NCBI RefSeq assembly: GCF_000410875.1
Contig: NZ_AROI01000006.1
Span: forward strand, 62,001 to 126,000
DNA from: Halopseudomonas pelagia CL-AP6
GTDB taxonomy: Bacteria; Pseudomonadota; Gammaproteobacteria; Pseudomonadales; Pseudomonadaceae
Length of the DNA stretch: 64,000 bases
Direction of reading: 5' to 3'
Below are positions 61,222-64,000 of the stretch, one piece after another. Positions within the stretch are counted from its first letter, which is position 1. Every line of letters starts with the position of its first letter. Position numbers and translations under genes: made by a program. Below the pieces are notes generated by a model. The model searched no databases. It saw nothing but the letters and a program-made list of their open reading frames with translations, and had not been told where the DNA came from.

Positions 61222-62658
61222 TTAGCTATAGCTGTGTGGTAACAACAATTCCGCTCTTACCCCTTGCCCGGGAATATTCAGCAGTTTGACGCTGCCGCGG
61301 TGCAGTTGCGCTACCTCACTGACCAGACTCAGGCCCAGGCCGGTGCTTTTGCGCTGGCCGTCCGGACGTGATAGCGAGTAAAAGCGTTCGAACACCCGCT
61401 CCAGGGCATAGTCCGGCACGGCCGGGCCGTCGTTGCTGACGCTCAGCAGAATCTGCTCCGCCTTTGCGCTCGCCTGCACGCTGACCTGTCCACCGGGCAG
61501 ACTGAAATCGATGGCGTTGTCGAGCAGGTTGCTCAGGGCCTGTTCGAGCAGAAAAGACTCGCCTTCGACCGTCAACCCGGGCTCCACCTGCTGGCTCAGG
61601 GTCAGTTGCTTGCGCAGTGCCTGACTCTGCTTGGCGCTGAGCTCGGTATCGACCAACGTTGCCAGATCAATGGTCTCCGGGCTGTCCAGGTGCTGGCGCT
61701 TTTCCACGCTCGCGAGTGACAGCAGACGGTCGATCAGGCGCTGCATGCGCGCCGTTTCCATCTCGATATTTTGGGTGAAGCGTTGCCGCGCCTCGGCTGG
61801 CAGATCACCCTCTTGCAGCAGTTCAGCAGCGCCGCGGATGGCGGATAGCGGTGACTTCATCTCGTGGGTGAGGGTATGCACGTAGTTTTCCACATAGGCC
61901 TTGCCGTCGATTTCTGCGCGCATGGCCTCGGTAGCCCGGGCCAGACGATCCAGCTCCCGCTCACCAAGCACCGGTAGGGCAACACGCTCGCCCCCGCGCA
62001 CCCGTTCTACATAGTTGACCAAACGCCTGATCGAGCGCGTGAGCCAGATCGACATGGTGCCGCCTAACAGCAGGGCGGCCAGCAGAATCAAACCCCCGCG
62101 CTGCCAGAAGTGTGCATTGGCCAGGGTAATGAAGGGCTGCAGACTGGCGGTGGGCTGGCCGAGGCTGAGCACCCCGAGCAGGCGGTCGTTGGCGTAAATT
62201 GGCGCGGCCACGTACATGAAACTGGTGGTTTGATCCTCCAGGTCGGTGCGCGTGGTGCGCGCGCCGTACTCTCCTTGCAGGGTCAGGGTTACATCGCGCC
62301 AGGTGGAAAAGTCTTCACCGATCAACGCCGCTTCGCTGTGGTAGAGCACCAGGCCGTTGTGATCAGTGATGTAGAGCTGCAGTTCCGGGCGGGTCTTTTC
62401 GCGCGACCAGATCAGCGCTTCCAGTTGCCGCTGCCGATAGGCTTCCAGTGCTTCACTGAAAGGGCTGCCCGGTGCGAAACCGGTTTCCCAGTGCAGGGCT
62501 GCAACTTCGGCAAGCAGGTTGCTACTGTCGACCAGGACTTCCTCACTGGCCTGGCGCATCGAGGAGGGCAATTGATTGATGACGCTATTGTAGAACAGCA
62601 AGGTGCCGATACCGGCCAGCAGAAACCAGGCGGCGAAAACTCTGACGCCCAGGCTCAC
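61222..62658 (-). CDS. creC: Two-component sensor histidine kinase CreC
   Basis: 478 residues from a GTG overlapping the creB stop. Two membrane helices (about 8-28 and 180-203) flank a periplasmic sensor domain; a HAMP-like linker follows. The HisKA motif is VHTLTHEMKSPLSAIRGAAE near residue 262 and the ATPase has NLLDNAIDFSLPGG near 388 and STGLGLSLVSEVAQLHRG near 445. In Pseudomonas CreBC controls carbon-source fitness, swarming and, through creD, beta-lactam responses. No creD is in the window. Confidence 0.93.
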   Translation of the reverse strand: MSLGVRVFAAWFLLAGIGTLLFYNSVINQLPSSMRQASEEVLVDSSNLLAEVAALHWETGFAPGSPFSEALEAYRQRQLEALIWSREKTRPELQLYITDHNGLVLYHSEAALIGEDFSTWRDVTLTLQGEYGARTTRTDLEDQTTSFMYVAAPIYANDRLLGVLSLGQPTASLQPFITLANAHFWQRGGLILLAALLLGGTMSIWLTRSIRRLVNYVERVRGGERVALPVLGERELDRLARATEAMRAEIDGKAYVENYVHTLTHEMKSPLSAIRGAAELLQEGDLPAEARQRFTQNIEMETARMQRLIDRLLSLASVEKRQHLDSPETIDLATLVDTELSAKQSQALRKQLTLSQQVEPGLTVEGESFLLEQALSNLLDNAIDFSLPGGQVSVQASAKAEQILLSVSNDGPAVPDYALERVFERFYSLSRPDGQRKSTGLGLSLVSEVAQLHRGSVKLLNIPGQGVRAELLLPHSYS

Positions 62659-63359
62659 CGCGACGAGCTCCCGTCCTGCAGATCGATGCTGTAGCCCAGG
62701 CCCCTGTGGGTAATGATCGGATCGGTATTCGGGGTGATTTTCTTCAGCTTGGCACGGATGCCCTTGATATGGGTATCCACTGCCCGGTCAAAACTGGCGG
62801 CCGGATCTTCCCAGGCCGAGTCCATCAATTGGCTGCGGCTCATCACATGTTCCGGGTGTTTCAGCAGAGTGCTGAGAATCAGGTATTCGTAACGGGTCAG
62901 GTCCAGCCAGTGATCGCGATAGCGAATGCGGCGGCGCTGTGGATCATGCAGAAAGGCAGAGCTGGATGCAGATGCCTGCGGAATATCGGGCGATGGTCGT
63001 GCGCGCCGCAGTATGGCCCGTACCCGGGCGGAGATTTCCCGTGGGCTGAAGGGTTTCACCACGTAGTCATCGGCGCCAATCTCAAGGCCAACGATACGGT
63101 CGACTTCCTCCTTGCGCGCGGTCAGGAACATCACCGGTACGCTGGAAAACTGGCGGATCTGCCGGCATAGCTCAAAACCGCTGATATCCGGCAGGCCGAC
63201 ATCCAGTACCACGAAATCCACCGGCTGCTGCTGCAGCCACTGCAGTCCGTCATGCGCCAGGGCGCACCAGTGTACCTCGAAGCCCTCGCTGCCCAGCGCG
63301 TAGAGCAGGGCATCGGCGATCGCTGCTTCGTCTTCGATAATCAGTATCCGTTCACCCAT
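62655..63359 (-). CDS. creB: Two-component response regulator CreB
   Basis: 234 residues from the ATG at 63359, which has GGAAG about 8 bases upstream; an ATG at 63422 overlapping the sortase stop would add 21 unconserved residues. Receiver domain with LIIEDEAAIADALLYALGSE, VDFVVLDVGLPD (phospho-acceptor) and YVVKPFSPREI; OmpR-type winged helix C-terminus with RYEYLILSTLLKHPEHVMSR. It is cotranscribed with creC through a 4-base overlap and sits right after the sortase gene. Confidence 0.93.
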   Translation of the reverse strand: MGERILIIEDEAAIADALLYALGSEGFEVHWCALAHDGLQWLQQQPVDFVVLDVGLPDISGFELCRQIRQFSSVPVMFLTARKEEVDRIVGLEIGADDYVVKPFSPREISARVRAILRRARPSPDIPQASASSSAFLHDPQRRRIRYRDHWLDLTRYEYLILSTLLKHPEHVMSRSQLMDSAWEDPAASFDRAVDTHIKGIRAKLKKITPNTDPIITHRGLGYSIDLQDGSSSR

Positions 63360-63418
63360 GGCGCCCGCTTCCGTGTCTGTCTGGGGCGATTGTGGCGGCT
63401 TTGCCAGGGTTGGCGCAA

Positions 63419-64000
63419 TCATTCTGTGGGCTCCAGCCAGGCGTTGACCACATAGCGTAGCGGGCCGCCGCTGGTCAGCGCGCCAAAGGGATAGCAGGTG
63501 ACCAGGCGCAGCTCGGCCACACCCTGGTGGAACTGCATCGCCTCCTTGCGGCTGTCGACCACGCGGGTATCGGCTACCCGGTAGTTGAACAGCTTGCCCT
63601 GCATGGTCTGCACTTGCAGGTCCTGATCCGCTTGCAAGTGCTCGAGAAAGGCGAAGTGACTGTCCTGATGACCGGCCAGCACTACAGTGGCTGTCTCCCC
63701 CGGTGCGGCGCTGGCCGGGTGGTGGCCCGGGCCGAAGGCCAGCGCCTCGCCACTGGTGCTGGCGAGTACATAGTGCATGCCGCCGTCGGGGTCGGTGAGT
63801 CGAGCCACTGGCCAGGTATCGGCCCAGGGCCAGGGCCGCACGGGCTCGCCTGATGCCAGGCTGGCCGTCCAGGCTCGGCTGATCAGCAACTGCGCCAACT
63901 CGGCCTTGGCCTGCAGCCAGAGGGCTTGGCCGGCCAGCCCACCGGCACTTGCCAGCAGCACTATTGCTGCCAGCCAGCGCAGACGTGTGCTGATCGATCT
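63419..64000 (-). CDS. Class GN sortase, 5' end outside window
   Basis: 193 residues are in the window; the frame stays open to the right edge, so the start is missing. A membrane anchor is followed by AKAELAQLLISRAW, the group GN start pattern. The catalytic histidine is in LAGHQDSHF, the cysteine in LVTCYPFG and the arginine in GPLRYVV. Sortases of this class sit in Gram-negative marine bacteria next to a large sortase target protein, expected just beyond the edge. Its stop is close to creB, a linkage seen in other pseudomonads. Confidence 0.88.
   Translation of the reverse strand, partial: RSISTRLRWLAAIVLLASAGGLAGQALWLQAKAELAQLLISRAWTASLASGEPVRPWPWADTWPVARLTDPDGGMHYVLASTSGEALAFGPGHHPASAAPGETATVVLAGHQDSHFAFLEHLQADQDLQVQTMQGKLFNYRVADTRVVDSRKEAMQFHQGVAELRLVTCYPFGALTSGGPLRYVVNAWLEPTE

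Noticed and set aside
1-64000. CRISPR arrays, prophage, insertion sequences, integrons, tRNA or rRNA genes
   Set aside because: None was found: no regularly spaced repeats, transposase, integrase or structural phage genes, and no cloverleaf or rRNA segment was recognised.

Overview
The window is ordinary chromosomal DNA of a gamma-proteobacterium of the Pseudomonadaceae, most likely a marine, hydrocarbon-using Pseudomonas or Halopseudomonas relative. This rests on gene order and protein similarity recalled from Pseudomonas: epd-pgk-fba; ygfA - 6S RNA - zapA - ygfB - pepP - ubiH - ubiI - iron ABC transporter - gcvTHP in the order known from P. aeruginosa; serA divergent from D-2-hydroxyglutarate dehydrogenase; malate synthase G; CreBC; and an AlkB alkane hydroxylase with a downstream rubredoxin. 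No database search was possible. No phage, insertion sequence, CRISPR array, rRNA or tRNA was seen. Genes are dense and often overlap by 4 bases or abut convergently.

Layout. 1-4.8 kb: glycolytic genes (end of epd, pgk, fba), two small unknown proteins and a soluble PQQ-type sugar dehydrogenase. 4.9-8.7 kb: two tandem 7TM diguanylate cyclases on the minus strand. 8.9-13.5 kb: an AraC regulator divergent from alkB-rubredoxin, then an SLC13-type transporter running convergently. 13.5-18.3 kb: dbpA, a receiver-CheC protein with a PAS-GGDEF enzyme, and another membrane GGDEF enzyme. 18.4-31.2 kb: alanine dehydrogenase, two DksA/TraR-type zinc-finger proteins, an acyltransferase, an Lnt-like N-acyltransferase, a flavoprotein, an RNA methyltransferase, small RNA/DNA-binding proteins, a PAS-GAF-GGDEF protein, a phosphodiesterase and a lipid kinase, a drug/metabolite exporter, and three tiny proteins shorter than 60 residues (DUF6435-like, DUF3096-like, YqaE/Pmp3-like). 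31.3-38.4 kb: glcB, a lipase-like hydrolase, a 2OG oxygenase, and a CBS-domain histidine kinase with a double-receiver partner. 38.6-47.3 kb: serA/D2HGDH, an FAH-family protein, rpiA, ilvA and a CHASE-PAS-GGDEF protein. 47.4-53.4 kb: the cell-division/ubiquinone block with 6S RNA. 53.4-61.2 kb: a Fur-type iron importer and the glycine cleavage system. 61.2-64 kb: creC, creB and a class GN sortase cut by the window end.

How the genes fit together. Central carbon flow (glycolysis, malate synthase, glycine cleavage, serine and isoleucine synthesis, folate salvage) is linked with alkane oxidation, whose fatty-acid products feed the glyoxylate bypass through glcB. Serine synthesis by SerA makes D-2-hydroxyglutarate, which the divergent D2HGDH recycles. 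Signalling is rich: six GGDEF proteins and no EAL or HD-GYP protein. No clear new defence or biosynthetic system is visible. The best leads are the nested palindromic repeats between gcvH and gcvP, the repeated operator-like sites upstream of alkB, the receiver-CheC/diguanylate cyclase pair, and the SLC13 transporter with an acidic insert between its two RCK_C domains.
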